In this document: one piece after another, positions 50,257-60,927 of the stretch
How positions within the stretch are numbered: the first letter of the stretch is position 1
Layout: every line of letters starts with the position of its first letter
NCBI GenBank assembly: GCA_002105175.1
Contig: MCGE01000006.1
Coordinates: forward strand, 558,001 to 622,000
Source of the DNA: Absidia repens
Lineage: Eukaryota; Mucoromycota; Mucoromycetes; Mucorales; Cunninghamellaceae
Direction of reading: 5' to 3'
Length of the DNA stretch: 64,000 nucleotides
The notes under the pieces: generated by a model
The model's input: only the letters and a program-made list of their open reading frames with translations
What the model was told of the DNA's origin: nothing
Database searches by the model: none
Program-made: the position numbers and the translations under genes

Positions 50257-52573
50257 GTATGAGATTATATTTAGTTTATAGACATATATCCTTTTTAAAG
50301 GATTATTCTTACCGATTGAAGTATAATGTCGATTTGTTCATTGGTGAGTGGTCGATGGTGTTGATATGATTGATAGGCTGACTCCGGTGATTGCGGTGAC
50401 GATGACGATGACGATGATAGGTTTTGGTTTGCAATGATCATTTTAGCCGCAATATTTTTGGGAATCGTATGTTGTTGATCGGTAATGGTGTCTAAAAGTT
50501 GATCCTTTCGAACTAGCATGTCTTTGAAGGAGATAAAAAGGTTTCGATGGTATTTCAAGTGTTCCAAAAAAGTATTGTTCATTGATAGTGCCCTATCATC
50601 CAGTAAGCTTGCCATTGTCACCATTGAATTGGCTATCTTTGCTTGTCCTTTCACTACGTTCTGACATGGTTGACAGCTGTTTTGATGCTCCATTTGTTGT
50701 TCTACTTCATCCATTGCACTATATACAACAAGGTAAAATAATATTAAATGCGTATGATTAATGCATCCTTTTTTCTTTCTTTTTTCTTTTTTTTTGGGGG
50801 GGTGCTTACTTGAGGGTGACGCTATAACGGATCAATTCATTAGCACTCATTTGCTCGCTAGATGATAGGCGCTGGATGATGTTGATCATTTTTTCGTATT
50901 GCTCGATGGCTGGTGTCATTCGTCGTTGTAAGCGTTTCAAGCGATCAGTCAAATCGTGTGGAATGTTCTCCCGCAGTGAAGTCATTTTTGGCATTGTCCG
51001 AATGAATTCGTCGTCCACACTAGGTTGATTCTGCTGCCACCATAACTGTAGGTCCTAATATATAAACATATAAAATGCACTATGGGTATCGGTAGCTGTG
51101 GTCTTTAAAAATCCCTTCCTTTTCAAATGCCATTTACCTGAATTGATAAGAATGTTTTAACCAAGTCATCATTTGCAAGTACTGGATGTCTTTCGAGCGA
51201 GTTCATAAATCGAGCTAGTCCACAACGTCTCTTTTCTAAAAATGCATCATTGACTTTATTTTCAATAAGAGTTGTTAGTAATAATAATCATCAATACGTA
51301 AACCCTCTTCCTGAACTAATCTTTTTTTTTTTTTTTTTTTTTTTGCATTTCATTTTACCTTTGATTTTTTCGGCGGTAAATTTGGGACTGAACGTAAAGG
51401 ATATCGTTTCAGCAGACTTTCCCAAAGGAGATAAAAATCATTGAATCGTCGAGTGACTATTAATGTACCATGCTGACTTTTCACCAAATAGATGACATGC
51501 TTAAATAAACGCCCTTCTTTTTGAGGTACCAAAGACACCGTGATCAAATCCATGTCCAAAAACCACTGATAGTCCTTCACCGAATCTTTCTTTATCTTAT
51601 CAGTATTGACTGTCGACAATTTTTGAGAGCGTACTGTATCATCCGATGCGGACGCGTCACTGTCATTTTCTATATTTTCTTGGTCAGCTAAAACAGTTTG
51701 ATTTTGTCGTAAAATTGCTGAGACTGATGATGCTGTTGAGTTTGTTGATCCCCTAGGTGATCGAAAAGACGAAATGCCAGGCGATGTTGAGGTATCCGAT
51801 ATAATGGTGGATGTGAGAGTTGATGATACAGTAGCAGAATCTATGGGTGGCAGTATTGGAATGGGAAGATCTAATATAAAATGACTAGTGTTAGTTTGAA
51901 ATAAGGCGAGAAGAGATCTATATTTTCTAATTACCGAATCGTCGTTCATATAACAGCTCCAGCGATAAGTCTAAAAAAATGAAGCGTCAGTACAGAATTG
52001 TCAATTGCTGTTTTGTCTTACCTAAATCATTTTGTGCACACGCCAATAAAGCCAAAGCCAAATTAAATTGGTCTTTGCTAAGCGTCATTTGCGAAGAAGT
52101 ACTGTGGCTGACCAAAGACAATATCTGCATAAAAACCAAACAATGAGTGATTTGCATAAAAAAAACACCGCGAGTAAGGAAAAAAGGCATATGGTGTGAA
52201 CTTGTTACCTTTTCGGATATCAGTGGCTCTGTACCGGTACTTCTTATAAAGTTTTTCAAAGCGGTTATCGTTACAATAGGCTGTGGTTGTTGACTAGATA
52301 GCAAGACGTAATACTTGTTGTATATGGCCGGTAGTTCGATATCGCCTACGGAACAATTCATAAGAAGAGAATGGAAGTATAAATTAGGAGCAATGACCCT
52401 TTTCAAAAAATAGAAGCTAAACTCACGTTTTTCTACCTACGTAGTATGGATTCTGCTGTCAACGGATATTTCCAGGGGTCTTGTTCTGTATGTCTATCAT
52501 ATTCCAAAGGGAGGGCAAGTGTTGAGAACTGAGAGTTAATATAGTCAAGATCGTCATCGTCAAAACTGGACAT
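49980..52573 (-). CDS. mvp1: Mvp1/SNX8-type sorting nexin (PX-BAR)
   Basis: Endosomal sorting nexin that forms recycling tubules in parallel with retromer. Exons 52573-52441, 52345-52209, 52124-52022, 51970-51935, 51870-51359, 51253-51138, 51054-50810, 50718-50313, 50204-49980; 637 aa if one further base joins exons 5 and 6. The N-terminal part (WKYPLTAESILR, LPAIYNKYYVLL) matches the EH-like region of Mvp1. A Ser/Thr-rich linker follows, then PX at about 232-345 (KEGRLFKHVIYLVKSQ, RRFNDFYLLWESLLKRYP, LPPKK) and a long helical BAR region at about 365-630. Exon 5 ends in phase 0 (AAG before GTAAAA) but exon 6 (TC-AAT-GAT) needs phase 1. A candidate one-base exon, G at 51304, fits AG-G-GT but has weak signals. 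Exon 8 encodes a poly-Ser run. Confidence 0.88.
50217..50254. repeat. (AAT)n microsatellite in Mvp1 intron
   Basis: About a dozen AAT/ATA units at the start of the last Mvp1 intron. It is purely intronic. Confidence 0.9.
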
Positions 52574-52868
52574 GGCTCTAGCGGAGAGAAAAGTAAAACG
52601 AAATAAAAAAAGAATTCAATTGTAATTCTCCCCTCGCTTCGAACCGCCGATTTAAATTGCCCAGTGACGTTTTTTTGACCGACGCGAAGTTTATTTAAAT
52701 TTTTTCCTCGCGTTTCCTTTTCTTCCTTTCTTTATTTTTCTTTCCTTGAAATCCCTTAAACAAAGTAAGTTGAAACGACTGTTATGTTGCATTTATCTAT
52801 ACGTTTATATTTGTTTGCTTTCATATATATATACTAACTATTCCTTCCTTCCATATAGCCTCTCCACA
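52574..52868. promoter_or_regulatory. Divergent Mvp1/PCNA promoter with ACGCG elements and 5' UTR intron
   Basis: Two ACGCG cores, the heart of the fungal G1/S box bound by MBF-type factors, lie at 52683-52687 (plus) and 52710-52714 (minus). They are placed for the adjacent PCNA gene, a classic G1/S target. A probable 5' UTR intron runs from GTAAGT at 52765 to TATAG at 52858, with a TACTAAC branch site at 52832-52838, 10 nt before the PCNA ATG. The assignment of regulation is inference from motif and gene identity. Confidence 0.55.
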
Positions 52869-53987
52869 ATGCTCGAAGCCCGTCTCAACGAAGCCAAACT
52901 TCTCAAGGCCGTATTGGAAGCCATCAAGGAACTTGTTTCTGAATGTAACTTTGACTGTAACGACTCTGGTATCGCTTTACAAGCTATGGACAACTCCCAC
53001 GTGGCTCTTGTGGCTATGATGTTACGATCCGATGGTTTTGATCCTTACCGTTGTGACCGCAACTTACCGTTAGGCATCAACTTGACTAGTTTGAACAAGA
53101 TCCTCAAGTGTGCTCGTCCAACTGATATTACTACTTTAAAGGCCAATGATAACGGTGATGTTTTAAGCTTGGTATTTGAAGGAAAAGGTAATATTTACAC
53201 TGATGACAGTAAAATGGCGTCCTACGTCTGAACAACCTTTGCTGATCTGAATATTTTTTATTTATCGTTTTTAGACAGTGACAAGATTAGTGAATATGAT
53301 TTGAAGCTGATGGATATTGATAGTGAGCATTTGGGTATTCCTGATACAAGCTATGATGCCGTTGTCCATATGTCTTCTGTGCGATTCCAAGAAACTGTTC
53401 GCGACTTGCAACAAATCAGTGATTCCGGTAAGTAACAGAGGGGGGAGGGGAGAAATTCAGTGCAAGTCTCTCACTAACTGTTTCTGTTGTCGTTTTTATT
53501 TAAAAAAGTTGTTATCGAATGTACCAAGGAAGGTATCAAATTCTCTTGCGAAGGTGAAGTTGGTAAGGGTGGTGTCACTTTGAAGGCAGGTGGCTCAGTT
53601 GATAATGTAAGTGACCTTTAAAAAGGGAGAAAAGCATCATCACGATCCCGACTATCAAATTATTGACCATCCATTAATATTTTATAATATTGTTTTGATG
53701 AACCTCTTATAGGAAGCTGATGCTACTGTGATTGAACTCCAAACCAGTGTTACCATGACATTCTCTATCAAATACCTCGTAAACTTCACAAAAGCCACTC
53801 CTTTGTCAAACCGTGTCAGCTTGAACCTTTCCAACGAAGTACCTTTGTTAGTGGAATACAAGCTTGGTGATCTGGGACATGTCCGCTACTACTTGGTAAG
53901 CGAAACGACTACAAAAAAATGATATTGATCATATCGCTGACTCTTTCTTTTTGCACTATATAGGCGCCCAAGATTGGCGAAGAATAA
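52869..53987 (+). CDS. pol30: Proliferating cell nuclear antigen (PCNA sliding clamp)
   Basis: Homotrimeric DNA sliding clamp, processivity factor for replicative polymerases and platform for repair. 258 aa, the typical length. Exons 52869-53187, 53275-53427, 53509-53606, 53713-53895, 53964-53987, in phase. It starts [20 protein letters not shown], includes [30 protein letters not shown], the interdomain region [22 protein letters not shown], and the C-terminal [15 protein letters not shown]. Lys164 (CTKEG), the ubiquitin/SUMO site, is conserved. Candidate poly(A) signal AATAAA at 54223. Divergent from Mvp1. Confidence 0.98.
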
Positions 53988-54574
53988 TGGCTTTTCTTTC
54001 TTATTATTCTAACGGAAGAATTGGTGTCATTTGAAGTAGCTCATTATCATCAACTATTTTATAGTATCTCTTTTCTTTTGGTCCCCTTAGTTTTTATACA
54101 CCCTCATTATATACAAAAATCAATGCCTGTTTGGTACTTCAATAGCTAGTTTATTCTTTTATTCTATATTTTACTCCACCCCCACAATCTCATACAATCC
54201 ATATTCCATGCTATTACCTGAAAAATAAAGCCGATCAAAAAATATTGAAAAACGTAGTTAAATTTGCATTTAGATTTTGTGTTTTTGTGTTGTCATAGCC
54301 CTTATGTCACGTTGTTTTTGTCCGTCACTTGAGGGGGTTGTTGGATACATGTCGTGTATCCCTATAGTTAAGATTTTTTTAAAGTACATACAAATTAGTC
54401 CTCGTATTATGAAAGAATAGCTGCGCAAAAAGAAAAGAAGAAAAAAATTGAGAGAAACGTAAGAACAGAAAAAACTGGGAGGAATTTTGATAGATGAAAA
54501 AAGGAAGGCGAAGGTTTAGAGTAAAAAAGTAGTCATAATAGAGGCTTCGCCCATAGTATAATGGATCAGAGGGC
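53988..54574. other. PCNA 3' flank
   Basis: 3' UTR followed by AT-rich spacer; no other feature recognised. Confidence 0.5.
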
Positions 54575-55113
54575 GGGTAATAAAAAGGCATATTTTATTT
54601 AAAGGAATATGGTACATTCTGAACTAAGGGCAAAGGGCTCATTGTAACAAGGGAGATCTAATGGAAGCGGAATAACTGAGGCTATTGGGAATTTTGAAGG
54701 TCGGTTAACATTAATCTAAAACGATATCTAATATCTTGTGCAGCACAAAGCACGAGGAAGACTAAAAAAGTATCGTTTATTGGGCACAAAAATAGTGATT
54801 GTAGTAACAAAAAGGATCTATTGCACTGAACATGGAAGAGACTAATGGGACATTTTTTATTGAATCATGTAAAAAAGAGACATATTTATTCATTGTATAT
54901 ACAAACTGTGTAAAAAAAAAAATAGCAAACTAAGCTAATGAAGGCTCTAAAAAGCCAACTAAAGCCAACTAATGATGGTTCCAAATCCTGAATCCAAAAT
55001 GAAAGGGTTTCCCCATGCATCTTGTAATCCCTGAGCTAAAACCCCTTCTAAACTAGTCCTGACACTATTCTAAGTTCAACATAGTCCCATAGAAGTTGAA
55101 TGGAGAAGGGAAG

Positions 55114-55149
<36 letters not shown>

Positions 55150-55230
55150 AAGAGAGAGAGAGAAAAGAAGAAAGATTGAAAGTGGTATAAAAGCAAAAAT
55201 TCATGTGTGCGGGGTTTGAAATATTTCATT
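54575..55230 (-). repeat. Dispersed repeat family 1, copy H (minus)
   Basis: Plus-strand landmarks: GGCATATTTTATTTAAAGGA (54588), GATCTATTGCACTGAACATG, AATGGGACATTTTTTATTGA (54854), CTAAGCTAATGAAGGCTC, GGTTTCCCCATGCATCTTGT (55006), CTAGTCCTGACACTATTCTA, a poly(A)/(GA)n stretch at 55114-55163 and GTGTGCGGGGTTTGAAAT (55205). The intact tRNA-Arg gene lies 540 nt further right. Confidence 0.75.
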
Positions 55231-55770
55231 TCTTTGTGTTTTTGACGCACCCATTCAATTTGATTTCGTCGACATTAAATTCTTTTCATACGTTAACAAC
55301 CGAGAATAGGCTACAAATGTTATAATAAGCCGGCAAAAAATGGGCAAAGAGATCACAGCAATAATGAACGAAGACTATTGCTTTCCCCTCCCCGACGTTT
55401 TATCACAACAGCGAAAAAAAAAAAAAGTTACCAACTCAAAAATTCCAGTTCAAAGATTCTTACACACAAGGTCCATTAATCATATACCCAACAAATATAC
55501 CTATATGCTGCGTGGTGAATCGATTACACAGCGCCTGTATCAACTTTTACTTTAGATGATACAACGTAAATCAGCTATCTCGGGAAATATGAGTGCTAAA
55601 CCATTTTTTAATAAAAACGAACGTTGGACAGCATAAAGCACAGACTACGATACCTTAAATAATAGTCCGCTCAAAACTATTAAATTTCATCCAATCAACT
55701 TGCGGCTAAATAATTTGCCTTCTCCTGATATATGGCTTATATATCATATTCAATTTTTCTATCAACAATT
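55231..55770. other. Spacer upstream of the tRNA gene
   Basis: No gene recognised. An open frame at 55340-55555 lacks domain features, is low in complexity and is interrupted by a poly(A) run. Confidence 0.4.
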
Positions 55771-55843
55771 GGCCTCGTGGCGAAATGGATATCGCGTCAG
55801 ACTTCGGATCTGAAGATTGGGAGTTCGATCCTCCTCGAGGTCG
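55771..55843 (+). tRNA. tRNA-Arg (anticodon TCG)
   Basis: 73-nt cloverleaf without intron. Acceptor stem GGCCTCG pairs with CGAGGTC (one G-T), discriminator G. D arm GCG...CGC encloses AAATGGATAT. Anticodon stem TCAGA/TCTGA has loop CTTCGGA, so the anticodon is TCG (reads CGA and possibly other CGN codons). T arm GGGAG-TTCGATC-CTCCT. A and B boxes are intact and a T-rich polymerase III terminator (TTTCTTTT) follows directly. Confidence 0.96.
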
Positions 55844-56607
55844 TTTCTTTTGCACTTCTTGATGCTGAAAAGTTTTCTTTTTTGATCATTTTTTATGGTC
55901 AAGCATCAATATGTTCGCTGGAAGATGAAATTACACCTTTTTGCCTATGTTTTACTTGATTTTTAAGATAAATCATCAGAGTTATAGTGTATCGGAATGA
56001 TTTCGCACTATTTACTTTCTGTCATCAGTGTTACGGCTATGAATGGCCGTTGGTTGGTAGCACAGTATGATAGTGTCTTTTTGTAGCCTTTTGTTTTTAT
56101 TCAAGTGAGCATCAGAAGTTTTCAGGCTTTGTACTGGTATAAAGAAATTAGTTTGAAGTTATTTAAATTCCGCTCAGGGGTAATAGATAAGAGGGAAAAA
56201 AAAATGAATTGTGGGGAGAGTGGGCCGTTTATATGCATATAAAATAAAAAGATACAAATCATTCGAGCCCTCTCCCCCCAGAGACAGCGAGCCTAGTCCA
56301 ACAAGTAGGATGTTCATAGCATGTTTGTCAATGCAAACACTTCGTATATCCAGAACAGGGTGGACAAGTCTAAGGTGACCACTTGTCAAATCAAATTTAG
56401 AAACATAAGAGGACGATAATATTATCTATTTTGGGTAACTATACTACACAAGCTGAAGTACATATTTGAAAATAATATATATTGATTTTGTTTTTTATTG
56501 ATATGACTAGCCAAAAAAATAAAAAATAAAAAAAGAAGACGAACTAAACTGACTCCGCTAATTAAGGGATAAAAAAGATAAAAAAAAGATAAAAAAGACA
56601 TGCTCTA
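55844..56607. other. Spacer between tRNA-Arg and zinc-knuckle gene
   Basis: AT-rich with no recognisable gene; the final 100 nt are the 3' region of the minus-strand zinc-knuckle gene. Confidence 0.45.
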
Positions 56608-57537
56608 TTATTGAGCCATTTGGGAGGTAATATGGGAGCGAATGATCTTGACAATACGACTACCACCACAGTCTTCGGTAAAATGGCAATCAGGCTTATT
56701 ACAATTGAAGCAGAAAACCCGATTAAATTTAAATCGTGAGAAGTTAAAACCTTGATAGCAGCTGTATGCGTCCAAATAAACCATTCCCTGACCTTCATCA
56801 TTTGCTTGTTTCAAAACCGAGAATGAATCCACATGACCATGCACAACTACATAAACCGTGCTTTGAAGAAAAGAGGAGGCAATATGAGGTTTTCCAAAAA
56901 TGGTAATAAGAGGATGGATCTTTTTGACAAGTTGATGTTTACCAGAGGAGCATTCCAAGGATGCCGTTACTTTCCCAACCAAGACTTCGGTTTTTTCCAA
57001 AGGGAGGTCTTCAATCACAAAGACAGTACCACGAGTATTGAGTTCAGAGATATTGTCAGGCCAGTTCAAATGAGCTTGGTGGAGCGGCCTTTGAAATCGA
57101 TATAAATCCTTGTAAGACACTTCATTCACCACTGGAACAGCTAAAAAACGGATACCAGCGACGACAATTCCACGACTGATAGCCAAATCACGAGCTTCAG
57201 GAGTGGCAAACAGAACTTCCCCAAGAATGCAAGACGAATGACAGTAATCCGATCCATCCAAAGTGTTCACCATGAGAATATCGGCAGTGTTGAATTGTTG
57301 TTCGAGGGCCACTAACAAGTGAAAGTAGGAATAAGCACCACCATGCAAGTCAAATAGAACAGAATGCTTGCTTTTCGTCACCGGTCTTGGGATAAACTTT
57401 GCCGAGTCAAAAGTGGTCATAGCGTTATTACTATCCATTTCTTGTTGTTCTTGAGACTGGCGAAGAGGGTGACCTTCGGTTCTTCTACCTTGATTCATTG
57501 TTCGCCGGCGCATAAAATTCCGAGAATGGTTTGACAT
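56608..57537 (-). CDS. Intronless protein with two RRM-like regions and a zinc knuckle (possibly retroelement ORF1/Gag-derived)
   Basis: 309-aa uninterrupted ORF, the only substantial intronless protein gene in the window. It begins with a basic Arg-rich tail (NFMRRRTMNQGRR). Two segments of alternating strand/helix pattern at about 62-145 and 165-270 look like degenerate RRM folds. Near the C-terminus FCFNCNKPDCHFTEDC has the spacing C-x2-C-x5-H-x4-C, a slight variant of the CCHC zinc knuckle. That arrangement is known from LINE ORF1 and Gag-like proteins and from some cellular RNA-binding proteins. No reverse transcriptase or long direct repeats flank it, so it is either an orphaned or domesticated copy, or an ordinary nucleic-acid-binding gene. 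Function is not assigned. Confidence 0.65.
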   Translation of the reverse strand: MSNHSRNFMRRRTMNQGRRTEGHPLRQSQEQQEMDSNNAMTTFDSAKFIPRPVTKSKHSVLFDLHGGAYSYFHLLVALEQQFNTADILMVNTLDGSDYCHSSCILGEVLFATPEARDLAISRGIVVAGIRFLAVPVVNEVSYKDLYRFQRPLHQAHLNWPDNISELNTRGTVFVIEDLPLEKTEVLVGKVTASLECSSGKHQLVKKIHPLITIFGKPHIASSFLQSTVYVVVHGHVDSFSVLKQANDEGQGMVYLDAYSCYQGFNFSRFKFNRVFCFNCNKPDCHFTEDCGGSRIVKIIRSHITSQMAQ

Positions 57538-57968
57538 GAGTTTAACAATGCACTTGACGAGAAGAATGAGAAAAAATGAAAAAGAGATAAAAGAAAAATG
57601 AAGAAAAAGATGAAGGTAGTTAGAAAATGGGAGTCTGATAAAATAGTGTGAGTGTATTTTATTTTATGTTCCAGTCAAAGATCATATGTGCCTGAAACAA
57701 TCTTAATGGTCATTTCAATATGCCTGACATTCAACCGCCGACCACCGTGCCTCTTTTATCTATTTATTAGATGCGGGTTTTTTCATTTTTTTTTTTTTTT
57801 TTTCATTTTTAGTTTTAGGAAACGACACGTTCGACTTTTTTGACCTTAAATAAACAACAACAGGAACAATTAATATTGTACCAATTTCAGCCTACTTACA
57901 GTCAATCAACCTCAATCATCCTGAAGCATCTCAACATCATTGCCTTGGCACTGCTAAAACATGGTGAG

Positions 57969-58000
<32 letters not shown>

Positions 58001-58185
58001 CGCGCTCAAATACGTAGCAAATCGACAATGTTGACATTTTTTTCTCCTTTATATTTATATTTAGGCTTTGAACTCTTTATATGTCAAAGCGATTACGGTG
58101 ATGTATAAAATGGCGTATACGATATAAACTCTTGGGCTAGAAAATATAACTTTGGAGCAGGTTTTGGTTTCCATCCTCTTCAGCT

Positions 58186-58219
<34 letters not shown>

Positions 58220-59380
58220 GGGTGACTCTGTATTCTCTTTGACTCAATGTAAGCACGAAGGGTTTTGATTCTCTCCGCTACTGGAAGTAGACATGGAAGC
58301 TCGCTCTTTATATATAGATATAATGGTAAACAAGAAAAAAAAAAGTATAGTGCTATGCAGGCCATCCAAGGATCATATATTAATAGTTCGTTTGCTGAAT
58401 TCATGACATAGGCACCATGGGTCGATACCGGAAACGCTCCAGGGAAAGTAAATATTTGACGTCGATTTGTTTATTATGTAAGCTCACATGTGAAAAAAAG
58501 TAGGGATAATGTCAGTGAATATGAAAATGCTATTTTTTTTATAGGTCTGACATCTTTATAAGTAAACTAGTATTCGGCGATGACAGGCAGATGGTTATAA
58601 AGGTGGCATTGGCGGCAATGGAACTTTTTTTTTTTTGTATATACATTGGCCAAGGTGATTGTAAGAAGTAAAAAAAAAAAGAGATGAGGGATGGAATATA
58701 CCTTATGAACTAATACGTCGTTGTTTCTCCACCAAATCTAGATTCTCGTGTGCTTCCTGGAGTATCACTGATCTCCCATGATGGACCCATCAATTTATGA
58801 CAATGTACGTTCTATATAGCTTTATGTCTCTCTTGTATTTAAATATTTATGGTGCAGCGCTCTTCTTCCATTTGTTTTACCCTTATTAAATGAAGCTTGT
58901 GATTGGCCACACTGATTAAAGGTAAAAAAAGCTAGAAAAAAAAACTGGGGTAACAAAGGGAGTCGGTAAACAGAAGGAATGAGGAAAGGTGATGGAAGGG
59001 CGGGCGAGGGGGAGGTGGAAACATACACATGGCTAATGTAGATTCTTTTTTTTTTATTTTTATTTTTTTACATTATTGCCCTATTTGAATTATCAACGGT
59101 TTTGGTCCCGACTCTATCATTGTGCCATAGCCGCGTTTTCTCCAAAATGGTGTGAATGATCAAGATAAGGTATGAATACTCGATTACGAAAATAGAAAAC
59201 ATAAGAGATGCTCATCATTTGCAATTGACTATATAGGGGGGGGATGACGGGAATTTGCCATATGCTGCATGGTATACCAAAAGTAGCAGCAATTTATAAA
59301 ATTTGGTGAACGGCTTTATTACATCACTTACCAATTCAAATGACTTTTTTATTTATTTCTTTTTATTTGAATTTGGCTGA
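57538..59380. other. Intergenic stretch with a possible small spliced transcript
   Basis: At 57961-57963 an ATG directly precedes GTGAGT; an intron with a (GTT)n run would end at TTTAG (about 58063), and the joined frame encodes only 21 residues. A second start-like MGRYRKRSRE at 58418 precedes GTAAAT but leads nowhere in frame. A T tract lies at 58191-58219. I do not call a gene here. Confidence 0.3.
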
Positions 59381-59600
59381 AAGCAACAACAACATTTGGG
59401 CTGTCTGGTCAAAGCTCAAAAGAATTTGGATAGGAATGGAACCAGTTTACAGCGACAAATCTATCAAGAAAATGACTATGAATAGTGTGCCTGTGGATTG
59501 AACTTTATGGGAAATAGAAAAATTATCTGGCTATTACGGTGACGATGTAGTAAGATCAACATTTCACATACTGATAACAATCCTTCAAACGCAATTGGAC
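59381..59600 (+). pseudogene. Coding-like segment interrupted by TGA
   Basis: From about 59381 the plus strand reads an amino-acid-like sequence containing NNNIWAVWSKLKRIWIGME and KKMTMNSVPVD, meets TGA at 59497, and continues in the same frame with TLWEIEKLSGYYGDDVV. Composition on both sides of the stop is coding-like and unlike the AT-rich surroundings. It resembles a remnant of a larger gene or mobile element with a point stop, but I cannot name the family. No start codon or full exon is visible. Confidence 0.35.
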
Positions 59601-60927
59601 TAATCATTCATCTCTTTCTGACATTTTTTTTAAATAGTTTGCGGACATTCAATTCACCCACCACACGAAACCAAGGCATATTGTCTTCCATTAAAATAAA
59701 CAACATCATACCTGTATCAATTGTTTATGGAAAGCAAACCAGATTATTCGACACACTGAGAAGAAGCAGCATAGCATCGACGGTTATCATCCTTATTAAC
59801 ACAAGTACTTGATATGGGTAGAGTATTAGTGCTTAGATATCACCATTAGACTAGCGATTTTTTTTATTACCAGTAGTTTAGTAGTAAATACAGTTATATC
59901 ATGTGTTTGTGTGCCATTGCCTCTTTATCACTTGTCCAATAAAGAATGTTTCTTTTTTTTTTTGACTATTTTACTATTTGACCATTTGACTTGACTTGAT
60001 ATAGGAAACTATACCCTTTACCAGTCCTTGGGACCTCACACAAACTGATTATATAAATAAGTGTGATGAGCAAGCAAATATAGGCTCGGCTCTTGTGTTT
60101 TGACTTATTACATAACATATACACCCAATGAGAGTGCGTTATATGTCGGATGATACGATACATCAAAACAAAAATAGATCAAATATGATATGTACGGGTT
60201 AGGAAAGAGAAAGGGACAAAGGATGGAATGCCTAATAGTGGCATTAGGTTCGACATCATGGTAATGTGTACATGGTGGGTAATACCTCATTTGGGTCAAC
60301 GCCGCCAACGTTTTTTTTTTTTTGTTCCCCGCATTTTTGTTTTTGTTTTTGTGGGGGGAAAATATGTGTATCCTTCAATTTTAATAATAGTAATGAATCA
60401 ATTATTATGATGCCTAAATGGAGTGACGCACAGATGCTAACATTTTTATTAAAAGAGAAATGCTCATTAATGTGTGGGAAAGAAACATGCACACTTGTGT
60501 CAAAAAAAGGAGGAGCCATCATGATTTTTTTTTGTGCTACCCCTGGATCCACGCACTGATGTAAGGACAAAAAAAAAAAAAAAAGTAAAGGCAAATGTGT
60601 TTAAGTAAAGTACGGATTTTATTCATTTCTAATTGTCATTTCTACTATGTATATAAAAGGGGAAGCTAGTCTGTATATATAAATGTTGTGTGTGAGCATG
60701 TTGATAATAAAAGAAGGATCTTGTCATAGGCATAAAATGGAAAGGAGGAGAAGCATAAACTTGTATATGTAAAATGTAAATCTAACTAAGAGTAGGACAT
60801 ATGTAATGAAGGGAGGGGAGTGTATGGGTCGGTGGATGTGGGAATCATTGGTAAATTATATACAAAGAGACTAAAAATACGCCAATCTGTTGATCGAGAG
60901 AGAGAAGGGATGATCGACATCTGTTGT
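59601..60927. other. Spacer before the C2H2 gene
   Basis: AT-rich, with short homopolymers and no recognised gene; the right end is the 3' flank of the zinc-finger gene. Confidence 0.4.

Noticed and set aside
57840..58120. Two-exon gene starting at the ATG before GTGAGT
   Set aside because: The joined frame is only 21 codons and unlike any family I know; it could be a noncoding RNA, but nothing supports it beyond splice-like sites.
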